From the IMG/VR virus record IMGVR_UViG_3300032897_000006, positions 1-57,754 of that record: a stretch of DNA of 57,754 nucleotides; one strand, written 5' to 3'. The notes beneath the pieces were generated by a model, which was not told the DNA's origin, did not search any database, and saw only the letters and a list, made by a program, of their open reading frames with translations. The stretch comes from a virus. Positions 38,722 through 46,078 of this stretch are shown one piece after another; positions within the stretch are counted from its first letter, which is position 1, and every line of letters begins with the position of its first letter. The position numbers and the translations under genes were made by a program.

Positions 38722-39018
38722 ATGCCCAACTTCAACCCGACCAGCGCTCAAAACTTTCTGCAAACAACCGCAAATTTTCAGATCACAGCGTCACTCACAG
38801 CACAGCAGCTTCCTAATCAGGTGCTAATGTCCGGCCTAACAATCCTCGCCCCCACGACGAATACGGGTACGATCTATGTGGGGACAAGCACAGTATCCGC
38901 CACGAATGGTTTCCCTCTCGTGGCTGGAGCAATGCTGGCTCTGGCCATAACCAATCCAAATCAGATTTGGATGATAGGAACAAATACAACCGACAAACTC
39001 GCGGGAATTGGGGTGTGA
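38722..39018 (+). CDS. Structural-region protein, 98 aa
   Basis: Beta-rich sequence without charge clusters (SGLTILAPTTNTGTIYVGTS), typical of small virion proteins. The ATG follows GAGAAGGAATTTATAC. A one-base gap separates it from the next ATG. Not recognised; perhaps a fibre chaperone or tip protein. Confidence 0.6.
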   Translation: MPNFNPTSAQNFLQTTANFQITASLTAQQLPNQVLMSGLTILAPTTNTGTIYVGTSTVSATNGFPLVAGAMLALAITNPNQIWMIGTNTTDKLAGIGV

Positions 39019-39019
39019 C

Positions 39020-40009
39020 ATGAGAAAAATAATCACAGGATTATTTTTATCTATCTGCTTTATTATTCCCAGCTTTGGGCAACCAATCTACACGCCTCCG
39101 ACAAGCAGCCAATCCGCCTCAATTACATTTACTAGTTCAGGAACATATATTCCAACCAATGGGATTCTAGGCGCGTGGGTTTGGGTTGTTGCTGGCGGTT
39201 CTGGCGGCGGCGGCGGTCCGGTATGCGGCTCTAGCGCACAGTGTTCCGGTGGAGGATCAGCGGGAGGTTCTGAATATATAGGTCCGATTTGGGAACCATA
39301 TTCCGTACTTGCCCCATCCGTAACGGTTACAGTTGGACAAGGTGGAGCGGGAGGTACATTCGGAAATCCGGGAGGGTTTGGAGCGAAGAGTTCTTTTGGT
39401 TCTCTTCTTATAGCATATGCCGGAGGACCTGGTGGATGCGGTAATACGACCGGTGGAAGCCCAGGAGGACAAGGACCGTCTGCAAACACAAGTACCGGAA
39501 CTGGGGTTAGCTGTGTAAGCTCCGGTTCTGGAGGGAATTATAGTCCATCGGGAAGTGTGGGAGTAAGTGGTGTTTCGGGATTTTTGGCGCAAACTTATGT
39601 TCTCGGTTCGGCTGGCTCTGGCACAACTGCGGCTGGCGTTTGTAATGTTGCCGGAAATTTCGCAACCCCCTTATCGGGAGGATCGGGTGGAGGTTTTAAT
39701 GCCAGTGGGGTCGCACAACCTGGATGCAATGGCGTTCCGACAAGCTATAACGCAATTCCTGGCGCTGGCGGCGGTCCAACGGGCGTTGCTGGTGGAAACG
39801 GCTCTTTGCAATCCGTAACGTCGTGGCCGTTTGGACCTTGGCCTCTTATGTGCGGAGGGGGCGGCGCCAACAACCCAGGAACAGGTGGTGCGGGAGGAAA
39901 TGGCGGATTTCCTGGCGGTGGTGGATGTGGCGGTGGTGGTGGAACGGTTGCTGGAGGCGCGGGAGGAAAAGGCGCTGGAGGTGAAGTCGTTATTTTAGAG
40001 GTCCCATAA
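39020..40009 (+). CDS. Exported glycine-rich adhesin-like protein, 329 aa
   Basis: Signal peptide at residues 1-21 (RKIITGLFLSICFIIPSFG). The mature protein is very rich in glycine (GGSGGGGGPVCGS, GGGGANNPGTGGAGGNGGFP), the composition of polyglycine-helix receptor-binding tips on some phage tails. Several Cys could pair after export. Antisense Pro-rich frames are shadows. With the genes at 35681 and 37397 it is the third fibre-like product with an export signal. Confidence 0.65.
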   Translation: MRKIITGLFLSICFIIPSFGQPIYTPPTSSQSASITFTSSGTYIPTNGILGAWVWVVAGGSGGGGGPVCGSSAQCSGGGSAGGSEYIGPIWEPYSVLAPSVTVTVGQGGAGGTFGNPGGFGAKSSFGSLLIAYAGGPGGCGNTTGGSPGGQGPSANTSTGTGVSCVSSGSGGNYSPSGSVGVSGVSGFLAQTYVLGSAGSGTTAAGVCNVAGNFATPLSGGSGGGFNASGVAQPGCNGVPTSYNAIPGAGGGPTGVAGGNGSLQSVTSWPFGPWPLMCGGGGANNPGTGGAGGNGGFPGGGGCGGGGGTVAGGAGGKGAGGEVVILEVP

Positions 40010-40014
40010 ATACC

Positions 40015-40263
40015 ATGAACTCAACCCCTTCCCTTTCCACGGCGGCGGCATCCAGTAGCGTTGCGATGTCCATTGCCGTGATCCTGGAATGGCTATTGTC
40101 ATTTGCAAATATCAGCATGACGCCGGATGTTCAAACGGCACTGGCGACGGTCTTAACGGCCGCAGTCCATTATTATCTGACAAAGCCAAGATGCCCGAAA
40201 TGTCCCTCTGAAACCCCCATTTCCACGGCCGCGCCACCGGAAGAGGCCGAGCATCTAGGGTAA
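40015..40263 (+). CDS. Holin-like protein, 82 aa
   Basis: Two hydrophobic helices (residues 14-32, SSVAMSIAVILEWLLSFANI; and 38-56, DVQTALATVLTAAVHYYLT) are separated by a short turn. A cytoplasmic tail has CPKC and a Pro/Glu end. This matches small two-helix holins, and the lysin gene lies 240 bases downstream. It would form membrane lesions that release the lysin at lysis time. Confidence 0.7.
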   Translation: MNSTPSLSTAAASSSVAMSIAVILEWLLSFANISMTPDVQTALATVLTAAVHYYLTKPRCPKCPSETPISTAAPPEEAEHLG

Positions 40264-40342
40264 AGAGAATTGGTGATTAACATATTGGATTGTGCTAAAG
40301 ACTGCCTGGCTACCCCCTCAACCAAAAACCAGGAGAACAAAA

Positions 40343-40495
40343 ATGTCTGAGGCCGTTACACCCGTCCCCGATGAAACCGAAATCCCCGCCATTGCCCCTG
40401 CCCCGGATACGCCCACCGATACGCCGCAGGCGGATACTCCAGATGCCGCCGAGGAAGCCCCTACGGCAATCCCATCTGACGAAGACGACGCCTAA
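40343..40495 (+). CDS. Acidic Pro/Thr/Ala-rich peptide, 50 aa
   Basis: About a quarter of residues are Asp or Glu, about a quarter Pro; no basic residue is present (ends AIPSDEDDA). The ATG follows CCAGGAGAACAAAA. It lies between holin and lysin genes. Such acidic disordered peptides have no clear role; perhaps an inhibitor or spacer. The gap before it (40264-40342) has no gene. Confidence 0.55.
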   Translation: MSEAVTPVPDETEIPAIAPAPDTPTDTPQADTPDAAEEAPTAIPSDEDDA

Positions 40496-40501
40496 CCTCC
40501 T

Positions 40502-40942
40502 ATGTTGACCCCCTGGCCCCCAACCGATCCCGTGACCGTCCTAGCCTGTACGCTATGGATGGAAGCGCGTTCGGACGGCCAGGAGGGCATGCAGGCCGTG
40601 GCCAATACGGTTATGAACCGGGTCAATAATCCAAGATGGTTGGACAATAACATCCTTTCTGTCTGCCTGGCTCACAAGCAGTACAGCTCATGGAATGCCG
40701 GCTCGACGCAAATCCCCCTGGTCCAGAAAGCGATGGAAAATGGCGATCCGCTCTACAATGACGCACTTATCATTGCTGAATGGGCGGCTGAAGGCGCTCT
40801 ACCGGACATCACCAAAGGCGCGGACAGCTATTATTCCACAACTATGTCACCGCCATTTTGGGCCAGGGACAATGAATTCACTGTGCAAATCGGGCGGCAA
40901 CGGTTCTTCAGGACCGTATCGCCGCCCGTTGTCGATTCTTAG
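40502..40942 (+). CDS. SleB-type cell wall hydrolase (endolysin), 146 aa
   Basis: The Hydrolase_2 (SleB) pattern is clear: TLWMEARSDGQEGMQAVANTV with catalytic Glu, followed by MNRVNN and SVCLAHKQYSSWN, and YNDALIIAEWAAEG later. It cleaves peptidoglycan glycan strands. No signal peptide, so it needs the holin to reach the wall. Length suits the isolated catalytic domain. It ends by overlapping the convergent minus-strand gene. Confidence 0.9.
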   Translation: MLTPWPPTDPVTVLACTLWMEARSDGQEGMQAVANTVMNRVNNPRWLDNNILSVCLAHKQYSSWNAGSTQIPLVQKAMENGDPLYNDALIIAEWAAEGALPDITKGADSYYSTTMSPPFWARDNEFTVQIGRQRFFRTVSPPVVDS

Positions 40943-41154
40943 TTTTTCATCATCTTTGCGATGTCATCTCTGACCATAGATGCCGTATGTTCAAGAAGCT
41001 CAGGAATTTTAAAGACAAAATCCTGATCTATCGCATTGATCGAAAACCCGCTGCCGGTATTTCCGTTTATCACGATGACGATGGCGCAATCCGCATTGGT
41101 TTTTTTTAGAATGTCAACGCATAACTCATCGTATTTACCAGGGCCTTTGGGCAT
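40939..41154 (-). CDS. Hypothetical protein, 71 aa
   Basis: Alpha/beta protein with ADCAIVIVINGNTGSGFSIN as a beta core, recalled from phage genomes without a function. Last gene of the leftward accessory operon; its stop overlaps the lysin stop by four bases on the other strand. It begins one base after the stop of the cysteine-cluster gene. Confidence 0.65.
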   Translation of the reverse strand: MPKGPGKYDELCVDILKKTNADCAIVIVINGNTGSGFSINAIDQDFVFKIPELLEHTASMVRDDIAKMMKN

Positions 41155-41724
41155 TTACGTTTTTTCCTTTACCGCCTGGTCGTAAATAATCTTCATATCT
41201 TCCTCCGTCCGCATGGTCATCTGCTCCCCCGAAATCTCCATCCACTCTTTACCTTCCGTGAGAGACGGAGCGGCAAGGAACATGGCATCCGTGGATGACC
41301 ACCGGATGATAGCAGGAAATCCGTAGATTTCCGCCATCTCGGAAAGATAGTCGCGCAAGGCCGGATCACGATGGGAATCCCGCTTTTTAGGATCAACCCA
41401 AACCTGAATCACATTCACCGGATTGCCATTGGCTGTTATCCCATCGAGCATGGGATCAATAACATAGCCTACTTTGTCAGGACGCCGAAGATTGCCAGTG
41501 CGATCATCAAAAAGCCACCGGCAATTGAAATATCGGCAGGGGTCGGGGCGATTATCATAGATGGAACAGCCTTTGGAACATAAGTTCTCGCATTTTTCAT
41601 TGGCCGGTTTTTTCCTATTGGCTAAATCCACTGGCAGGAGCGTACAGCATAATTTGCAACTCCCGCATGACCTTCCTCGTACTGGCAGACCATAGATAGC
41701 GAATGACTGATTATCATCTGTCAT
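41155..41724 (-). CDS. YkgJ-like cysteine-cluster protein, 189 aa
   Basis: CGSCKLCC (20-27) followed by LPV, then CENLCSKGCSIYDNRPDPCR and YFNC, is the cysteine spacing of the YkgJ/CxxCxxCC cluster proteins, which probably bind zinc or an iron-sulfur cluster. The C-terminal half is an extra beta-rich domain. Phage members exist, but their role is not known. Its start overlaps the previous stop in the leftward operon. Confidence 0.8.
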   Translation of the reverse strand: MTDDNQSFAIYGLPVRGRSCGSCKLCCTLLPVDLANRKKPANEKCENLCSKGCSIYDNRPDPCRYFNCRWLFDDRTGNLRRPDKVGYVIDPMLDGITANGNPVNVIQVWVDPKKRDSHRDPALRDYLSEMAEIYGFPAIIRWSSTDAMFLAAPSLTEGKEWMEISGEQMTMRTEEDMKIIYDQAVKEKT

Positions 41725-42128
41725 GGAATCGAATACCGCGCCCGCCCGCTCTCTCCACGACTCAAAATGATCTCGCCGCTTTCTGACATTTGCTGAAGCA
41801 GGGTTTTGAAATACCGCCGATCAGCATCTTTCGCCCCCTTCCCTATGCACTCCATGGTAATGAATTGCTGGGCCACAGGCTGATCACCATCCCTGATGAT
41901 CGACACAACCTTTTCCTTCAATTCATCCATCGTGAGTTCGGTATGTAGAATCTCATGCGCCGACTTCATGTTTCTTATTTTTTCGATGGCAGACTTATCG
42001 CCTTTTTTATTGTACTTCCTTTTTTCCCGAATAATCGGATCGACACTGAGCGTATCTTCATCAACGTCATAAGTCAGGCGCGAGCTGCCCTTGATTTCGA
42101 TTTCAACGCCATTAACCATAACTTTCAT
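41721..42128 (-). CDS. Possible DNA-binding protein, 135 aa
   Basis: The N-terminal 40 residues are beta-rich; residues 65-130 (TMDELKEKVVSIIRDGDQPV, then YFKTLLQQMSESGEIILSRG) look like a winged helix with a beta hairpin. Conserved helix lengths suggest a regulator. Overlaps both neighbours by four bases in the operon. Not recognised by name. Confidence 0.6.
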   Translation of the reverse strand: MKVMVNGVEIEIKGSSRLTYDVDEDTLSVDPIIREKRKYNKKGDKSAIEKIRNMKSAHEILHTELTMDELKEKVVSIIRDGDQPVAQQFITMECIGKGAKDADRRYFKTLLQQMSESGEIILSRGESGRARYSIP

Positions 42129-42457
42129 GCGAGTCTCCAGATTGCGCTATAGCTTAGATAGATGAAGGACATTTTCTTGGTTTGTCCGGTTTCCTCGCTT
42201 TTGAGCGTGATCATGTCGCTCAAAAATCTTATTTGATTTACTTTCTTGAGTTTGATGTCGCCAAGTTTTGTTCCCAAAAAATGGCTCTCGATGCCTACGA
42301 CTTGCCAAATCGTGTTTGGAGTCAATCGTCCGAGGCAAAGAAGTTTGGTGCCGAATTCAACCTGGCTCTTGTGAAAGAATGTTTGATCCAGGATCGGCTC
42401 TGGTTTCGGCTGAGGCTCGGGCCTAATGTCGATTACTTTTCTACGGGCTTGTGCCAT
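42125..42457 (-). CDS. Hypothetical protein, 110 aa
   Basis: Basic N-terminus followed by a Pro-rich stretch (PEPQPKPEP) and a beta-rich, small-barrel-like body. Second gene of the leftward operon; the upstream gap of 79 bases may hold a ribosome site at CGAGGAAAGAA. Antisense frames over it are shadows. Function unknown. Confidence 0.6.
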   Translation of the reverse strand: MAQARRKVIDIRPEPQPKPEPILDQTFFHKSQVEFGTKLLCLGRLTPNTIWQVVGIESHFLGTKLGDIKLKKVNQIRFLSDMITLKSEETGQTKKMSFIYLSYSAIWRLA

Positions 42458-42536
42458 CCTTGATTCTTTCCTCGGTTGGTAAAACTAATTGAAACTTATA
42501 GAGACATATTTACGTGTCAACTCGCTTTGGAATTGA

Positions 42537-42845
42537 TCAATCCCGATCTTCCATCACGACTTTTCGGACGGCCGATATATGTCCCGCGAGAGCTTCAGCG
42601 TGAGTGCTGTATCGCCATAGCTCACCGTTCATCTTGCCGCCGAAGATCATGGTTTCAAACAGAACCGGAAGCCCCTCGTCCGAAAAGCGATGATCGAGGC
42701 CAAGGAAGACCGTAGATATGCGGGAATTCCGCACGAAGTCTTCAGCCACACGGCGGTTCATTTTTTCAAATTCTTGCGCCCATTTTTTTACATCATCTAT
42801 CTCCACGGGATTCTTGTCGTCATCCAGAATATAAAATCCGCTCAT
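42537..42845 (-). CDS. Conserved phage protein, 102 aa
   Basis: TVFLGLDHRFSDEGLPVLFE and WRYSTHAEALAGH are a pattern I recall from many phage and prophage hypothetical proteins. Alpha/beta, soluble. First gene of the leftward accessory operon, after AGGAGGGATC. Function unknown. Confidence 0.75.
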   Translation of the reverse strand: MSGFYILDDDKNPVEIDDVKKWAQEFEKMNRRVAEDFVRNSRISTVFLGLDHRFSDEGLPVLFETMIFGGKMNGELWRYSTHAEALAGHISAVRKVVMEDRD

Positions 42846-43060
42846 GATCCCTCCTGAAGTCTGTTTCCATTATGTATCATCCATCTCAATCATTCATCAA
42901 TGATTTTATAATGTCCTAGTGAAAATGATTATGCAAGATGATATTTAAATGATTGAGAGATAATTTGCGTATTATTGACTTTAATCTGCCAATAACTCAT
43001 AAAATCACTGCAAAATGACGGTAACGTATCGTCATTGATGACTATAATAGGAAATGGTTT
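42846..43060. promoter_or_regulatory. Divergent control region with AATGATT repeats
   Basis: Holds AATCATT (42888) facing AATGATT (42899), and more AATGATT copies at 42924 and 42948. ATGACG (43015) and CGTCAT (43030) form a further inverted repeat. Toward the right, TTGACT (42975) with CATAAA 17 bases on, and TATAAT (43043) preceded by TG, are promoter candidates. The repeats suggest a regulator with several sites. Confidence 0.5.
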
Positions 43061-43387
43061 ATGAGGTATAATAAGAGTTTAAGAGCGATTTACTTGTTCG
43101 GCAATGCGTCGTTATTGCTGATGAGTACCGGTTCATTGAATCCGGCTCAGGCGCAGGAATATGTTCACGGCTACACCAGGTCGGATGGAACCTATGTGGC
43201 GCCGTATTACCGCAGCGAACCGGATGGATCGGTGACGGACAATTATTCCTATGAGGGGAATGTGAATCCCTATACCGGCGAGGAAGGGACTGACCGTTAT
43301 ACCCATGATGAGACCTCGCCCTACTATGAAGGGCCGGATGCCGAGGGCGATTCGGGGCATTCAGGGGACGATGACGGCGATAATTGA
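43061..43387 (+). CDS. Secreted Tyr/Asp-rich protein, 108 aa
   Basis: Signal peptide through residue 31 (NPAQAQ end). The mature part YVHGYTRSDGTYVAPYYRSE, then NPYTGEEGTD, is a pattern I recall from many proteobacterial small exported proteins that also occur on plasmids and phages. It is acidic at the end (GDDDGDN). The ATG follows AGGAAATGGTTT. Function unknown. Confidence 0.7.
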   Translation: MRYNKSLRAIYLFGNASLLLMSTGSLNPAQAQEYVHGYTRSDGTYVAPYYRSEPDGSVTDNYSYEGNVNPYTGEEGTDRYTHDETSPYYEGPDAEGDSGHSGDDDGDN

Positions 43388-43442
43388 CCGCTGATTTAGT
43401 CTCTTCCGTCTCAGAAAGTTTTCTGGCAAGGTTCACGACTAT

Positions 43443-43508
43443 GGGGAGAATCGTCTCCCCATGGTTTTCTGGAGACCAGACAGTAAAAACCCCGCCGGAG
43501 AGGCGGGG
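43443..43508. terminator. Hairpin pair, one a minus-strand terminator
   Basis: GGGGAGA and TCTCCCC form a hairpin at 43443-43460. CCCCGCC and GGCGGGG at 43490-43508 form a second whose minus-strand side ends in TTTTT, so it would stop leftward transcripts. Confidence 0.6.
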
Positions 43509-43537
43509 CAAATACTAGGCGAAAGCGAAAAAAGAGG

Positions 43538-43578
43538 TTGTACAGTACAAGGCAATTCTTGGCGGAATGCCTGTACAA
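43538..43578. promoter_or_regulatory. TTGTAC operator pair before the Rep gene
   Basis: TTGTACAGTACAA is a perfect 13-bp palindrome at 43538, and a further CTGTACAA lies at 43571, forming with the first arm an outer 8-bp inverted repeat. It sits 116 bases before the Rep-like start, fitting autoregulation or origin recognition. Confidence 0.55.
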
Positions 43579-43693
43579 TCTCTGACAATTTGGAACGCTC
43601 GTCAAGTCAAAGCATCGCTTTGGCTATCGGGAATTTTCGCCTGGTTTTTGCCTCTCTCGGTTGGATTTTTGCTGGAAAACAGCGGAGATTTGC

Positions 43694-44353
43694 GTGAGAG
43701 CAGTATCGTTTTTGACCGGCCGCAACCGTCGCCGGCGTGAAAAAATTTTTGGCCGGGACTATGGATCAGCTCTAAACAGAGATCAGAAGAATAAAATCAT
43801 AGATCATGCCAAGGCCTGGTCCGAGGCGCATAAGCGACCAGGACAGCACCGGGGACCGCTGACTAGGGCAACCATGGAGGTTTTGGAGGCGCTTCTATGG
43901 GACTTCCATAACGCCCATACCGGTCATTGCTTCCCATCCTATGAGACCATAGCCAAGAAGGCGAAATGCGCCGTCTCCACTGCGGCCAAGGCTATCGTGT
44001 CTCTGGAGGCGGCAGGCATCCTTACCTGGGCAAATCGGCTGGTACGCCTCACAATTAGGGGCATTCCGAAGCTAATTAGGACCAGCAACGCCTATGCCTT
44101 CAACCTTCCTCCGGGTGATTTCGGCAATTTATCGGCGCCGCATAAAATGCCTAAACCACCTAAATCCGATTATCTGTGCGGAACACTGAATCAAGATTTA
44201 TCTTATATCTTAGGGCGGATGGAATCTGTGGATAATCAGGATTCAGCAAAGGCGCGGGAGGCTTTGAAAGCCCTGGCGACAGACAGCACAGCCCGCGCCG
44301 AGAAAGAATGGCTTAGGAAGCGTGAAGCGGCGGGGAAAAATAGCCTCGACTAG
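43694..44353 (+). CDS. Winged-helix Rep-like protein, 219 aa
   Basis: Residues 65-130 form a winged helix: LEALLWDFHNAHTGHCFPSY, then ETIAKKAKCAVSTAAKAIVS with the recognition helix, as in HTH_36 proteins that serve as plasmid replication initiators in Alphaproteobacteria. The N-terminus is basic (GRNRRRREKIFGRDYG). I start at the GTG after GGAGATTTGC; an ATG 11 codons earlier lacks a ribosome site. With the partition genes nearby it suggests plasmid-like maintenance. Rep function is inference. Confidence 0.65.
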   Translation: MRAVSFLTGRNRRRREKIFGRDYGSALNRDQKNKIIDHAKAWSEAHKRPGQHRGPLTRATMEVLEALLWDFHNAHTGHCFPSYETIAKKAKCAVSTAAKAIVSLEAAGILTWANRLVRLTIRGIPKLIRTSNAYAFNLPPGDFGNLSAPHKMPKPPKSDYLCGTLNQDLSYILGRMESVDNQDSAKAREALKALATDSTARAEKEWLRKREAAGKNSLD

Positions 44354-44407
44354 ACATTTTAGACGCTTCCAAATACCTCAATATCATCTGAAACTGGAGT
44401 ATCGCAA

Positions 44408-44764
44408 ATGGGCGAGGCGAAGCATCGCGTTTTAACTGATAACTATGACGATTTCAGGACAGTATGGACCCCTCTCGAAAAACACGTTCATGAGTGGTCT
44501 TATTCCAAAAAAAAATTTGGACAGGCTTACGGTCCAGTAAAGAGTACGGGACAGGACGTTCTCTCGGTATTGATTTGGATTTACAGAGATTTGATTTTGG
44601 CTGGAGAATTCCCAAAAATCTCAGAGATTGCTAAAGCGGCGCGTTGCGCACACTCGACCGCTTCAAACCAACTTAAGGTATTGAAAGATAATGGATTTAT
44701 AGATTTAATAAGCACCGAAGACGGGAATCCATCTAATGCGATAGATCGCTATGAAAATCATTGA
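44408..44764 (+). CDS. Second winged-helix protein, 118 aa
   Basis: A shorter relative of the gene before it: WIYRDLILAGEFPKISEIAK, then AARCAHSTASNQLKVLKDNG, is the same winged-helix core with a truncated N-terminus and no C-terminal extension. More A+T-rich. It could be a copy-number regulator or a decayed duplicate. ACTGGAGTATCGCAA precedes the ATG. It converges with the minus-strand gene at 44758. Confidence 0.65.
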   Translation: MGEAKHRVLTDNYDDFRTVWTPLEKHVHEWSYSKKKFGQAYGPVKSTGQDVLSVLIWIYRDLILAGEFPKISEIAKAARCAHSTASNQLKVLKDNGFIDLISTEDGNPSNAIDRYENH

Positions 44765-44991
44765 ACCATTTTTGTGTTCTTGGATTGTTCTACAAAATAC
44801 GCTATGGCGGCTTTGGCGCCTCGGACAAAGAATGTGAGCATCAGCGGGTCTTGGGTTCCGAGATCGTCAAGGGCCTGAAGCGATGTCATGCCAATTGGCC
44901 TCTGCTTCTTCAGACATGCCTCGATCATCCGTACCGCCAGTTCAGCCTCGTCAAGCTCGATGATCAGGCTAGGTTTTTGTTTGTCAGAGAT
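44758..44991 (-). CDS. Probable 77-aa protein with ATC start codon
   Basis: Open frame without ATG, GTG or TTG near its start. It reads SDKQKPSLIIELDEAELAVR, then IGMTSLQALDDLG and AAIAYFVEQSKN, a well-balanced helical protein. GGAGG lies six bases before ATC, and the frame overlaps the preceding stop (ATCTCTGA), as in coupled phage genes. An upstream TAG rules out a longer N-terminus. The spacing equals that of the ATT-start gene at 38446. Confidence 0.5.
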   Translation of the reverse strand: MSDKQKPSLIIELDEAELAVRMIEACLKKQRPIGMTSLQALDDLGTQDPLMLTFFVRGAKAAIAYFVEQSKNTKMVQ

Positions 44992-45160
44992 TTTGTTCCT
45001 CCGCTATTTTTTCATTCAGAACGCTCTTAGCCTCTTCGATTGCGCAATCCATGGCGTCATCCCATCCGCGCTTATACGCAACGCGCTCGCATGCGGCCAG
45101 TGATAAGGCCTGGATGATGAAGGCGGCTACCATTACCATAAATGCGATTTGATAGTTCAT
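44984..45160 (-). CDS. Single-pass membrane protein, 58 aa
   Basis: Residues 4-22 (QIAFMVMVAAFIIQALSLAA) form an N-terminal membrane helix; the rest is helical and acidic (GWDDAMDCAIEEAKSVLNEK). ATG follows GGGGGAACATCC; a longer frame upstream covers the previous gene. Phage proteins of this design are common. Function unknown. Confidence 0.6.
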   Translation of the reverse strand: MNYQIAFMVMVAAFIIQALSLAACERVAYKRGWDDAMDCAIEEAKSVLNEKIAEEQNL

Positions 45161-45174
45161 GGATGTTCCCCCGA

Positions 45175-45396
45175 TTATTTTTTTACCACGGTCAATGGCT
45201 GGGCCGGTACGATCTTTAAGCCAACCAAATCCATGATTTCCTGACACGCCTCCTGGTGTCCTGTGACCTGGCGGCCGGCATCCAAATCGCGCAAGCGCCG
45301 CTGCAAATAGGATTGAAGATTTTCCAGGGCCTGCTCCGCCGCATCCATGCGCCTTCTCAACTCGATGGATGGCGTGTTTTCTTTTTGTTCTTGCAC
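45175..45396 (-). CDS. Helical protein, 73 aa
   Basis: Central coiled coil (RRRMDAAEQALENLQSYLQR). It starts at GTG after CCGGAGAGTGAC. Upstream in its leader, CCCCCTCCGT and ACGGAGGGGG form a perfect 10-bp stem, so this minus-strand gene also has a leader hairpin. First gene of a three-gene leftward unit. Function unknown. Confidence 0.6.
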   Translation of the reverse strand: MQEQKENTPSIELRRRMDAAEQALENLQSYLQRRLRDLDAGRQVTGHQEACQEIMDLVGLKIVPAQPLTVVKK

Positions 45397-45417
45397 GTCA
45401 CTCTCCGGTGAAAATCT

Positions 45418-45461
45418 CCCCCTCCGTGTTTGGGGCTTGCAGGGTCTCTACGGAGGGGGAA
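45418..45461 (-). other. Leader stem-loop of the minus-strand unit
   Basis: CCCCCTCCGT and ACGGAGGGGG are perfect 10-bp arms about 20 bases apart, placed before the GTG start at 45396. They may be an attenuator or a leader like those of the early arrays. Confidence 0.55.
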
Positions 45462-45631
45462 GTTTAGACTGATTATGATGTGTCCAGCCTGGTTATTGGG
45501 GAACTAGACCATTTCATACTAGAAATAGCTTATCCATTATGTCAATGGAAACCAGCATCATTGATATTGATTTAAGTTAATGTAGGTGTGATTGAGTCTA
45601 TGACTAATTTATTGTTTGAATTTATATAATC

Positions 45632-45675
45632 TCTGTTGACACTTGATTTGAAATCAATCACTACTAATATACAAT
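45632..45675 (+). promoter_or_regulatory. Promoter-operator of the partition genes
   Basis: TTGACA is followed by TTGATTT-G-AAATCAA, a perfect 7-bp palindrome, then TACTAATAT as a possible -10 region. The palindrome lies between the boxes, fitting repression by a partition protein. The 45470-45630 stretch is A+T-rich with no gene. Confidence 0.55.
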
Positions 45676-45695
45676 TCACCAAGGAGGTATTTAAT

Positions 45696-46073
45696 GTGAA
45701 TGATGATTTGATTGAAAAATTGCGATCCCTTGACGGCCGCAATTCATCTTCCACACTTCGCAATTTGATGCCGGTGATTGATCCGCAGATTAAGCGTGGT
45801 GTGTCTCATGAGGCGGTGATTGCCACGCTGGCTGAGGCTGGCATGAAGGTGAATATCTACACCTTTCGTTCAGCGCTCTACGCCTACCGGAAGAAGCAGC
45901 GCCAGCTCGGGGGGAAGATTGAAGCCTCGGATCAGCCTGTGCAGGCCCAATCCGCACAAATCTCGCAAACAGCCGATCCCCAGGCAGTGCTGGAGCAAGC
46001 CTTAGACCCCAATGGGCGCGAAAGCCTCGGGGATCATTACCTTACACGCCGTCCCCCCATCATCAGGAGTTAA
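45696..46073 (+). CDS. Partner protein of the partition ATPase, 125 aa
   Basis: Starts at GTG after AAGGAGGTATTTAAT. Residues 1-70 (LRSLDGRNSSSTLRNLMPVI, then AVIATLAEAGMKVNIYTFRS, then ALYAYRKKQR) form a small helical domain recalled from genes preceding stbB-like ATPase genes on plasmids. The second half is Gln/Pro-rich. It is likely the DNA-binding half of the cassette, perhaps recognising the palindrome at its promoter. The name StbC/KfrB-type is uncertain. Confidence 0.55.
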   Translation: MNDDLIEKLRSLDGRNSSSTLRNLMPVIDPQIKRGVSHEAVIATLAEAGMKVNIYTFRSALYAYRKKQRQLGGKIEASDQPVQAQSAQISQTADPQAVLEQALDPNGRESLGDHYLTRRPPIIRS

Positions 46074-46078
46074 AAACA

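Noticed and set aside
39088-39489. Proline-rich minus-strand frame
   Set aside because: It is the antisense of glycine codons in the exported glycine-rich protein and has no independent support.
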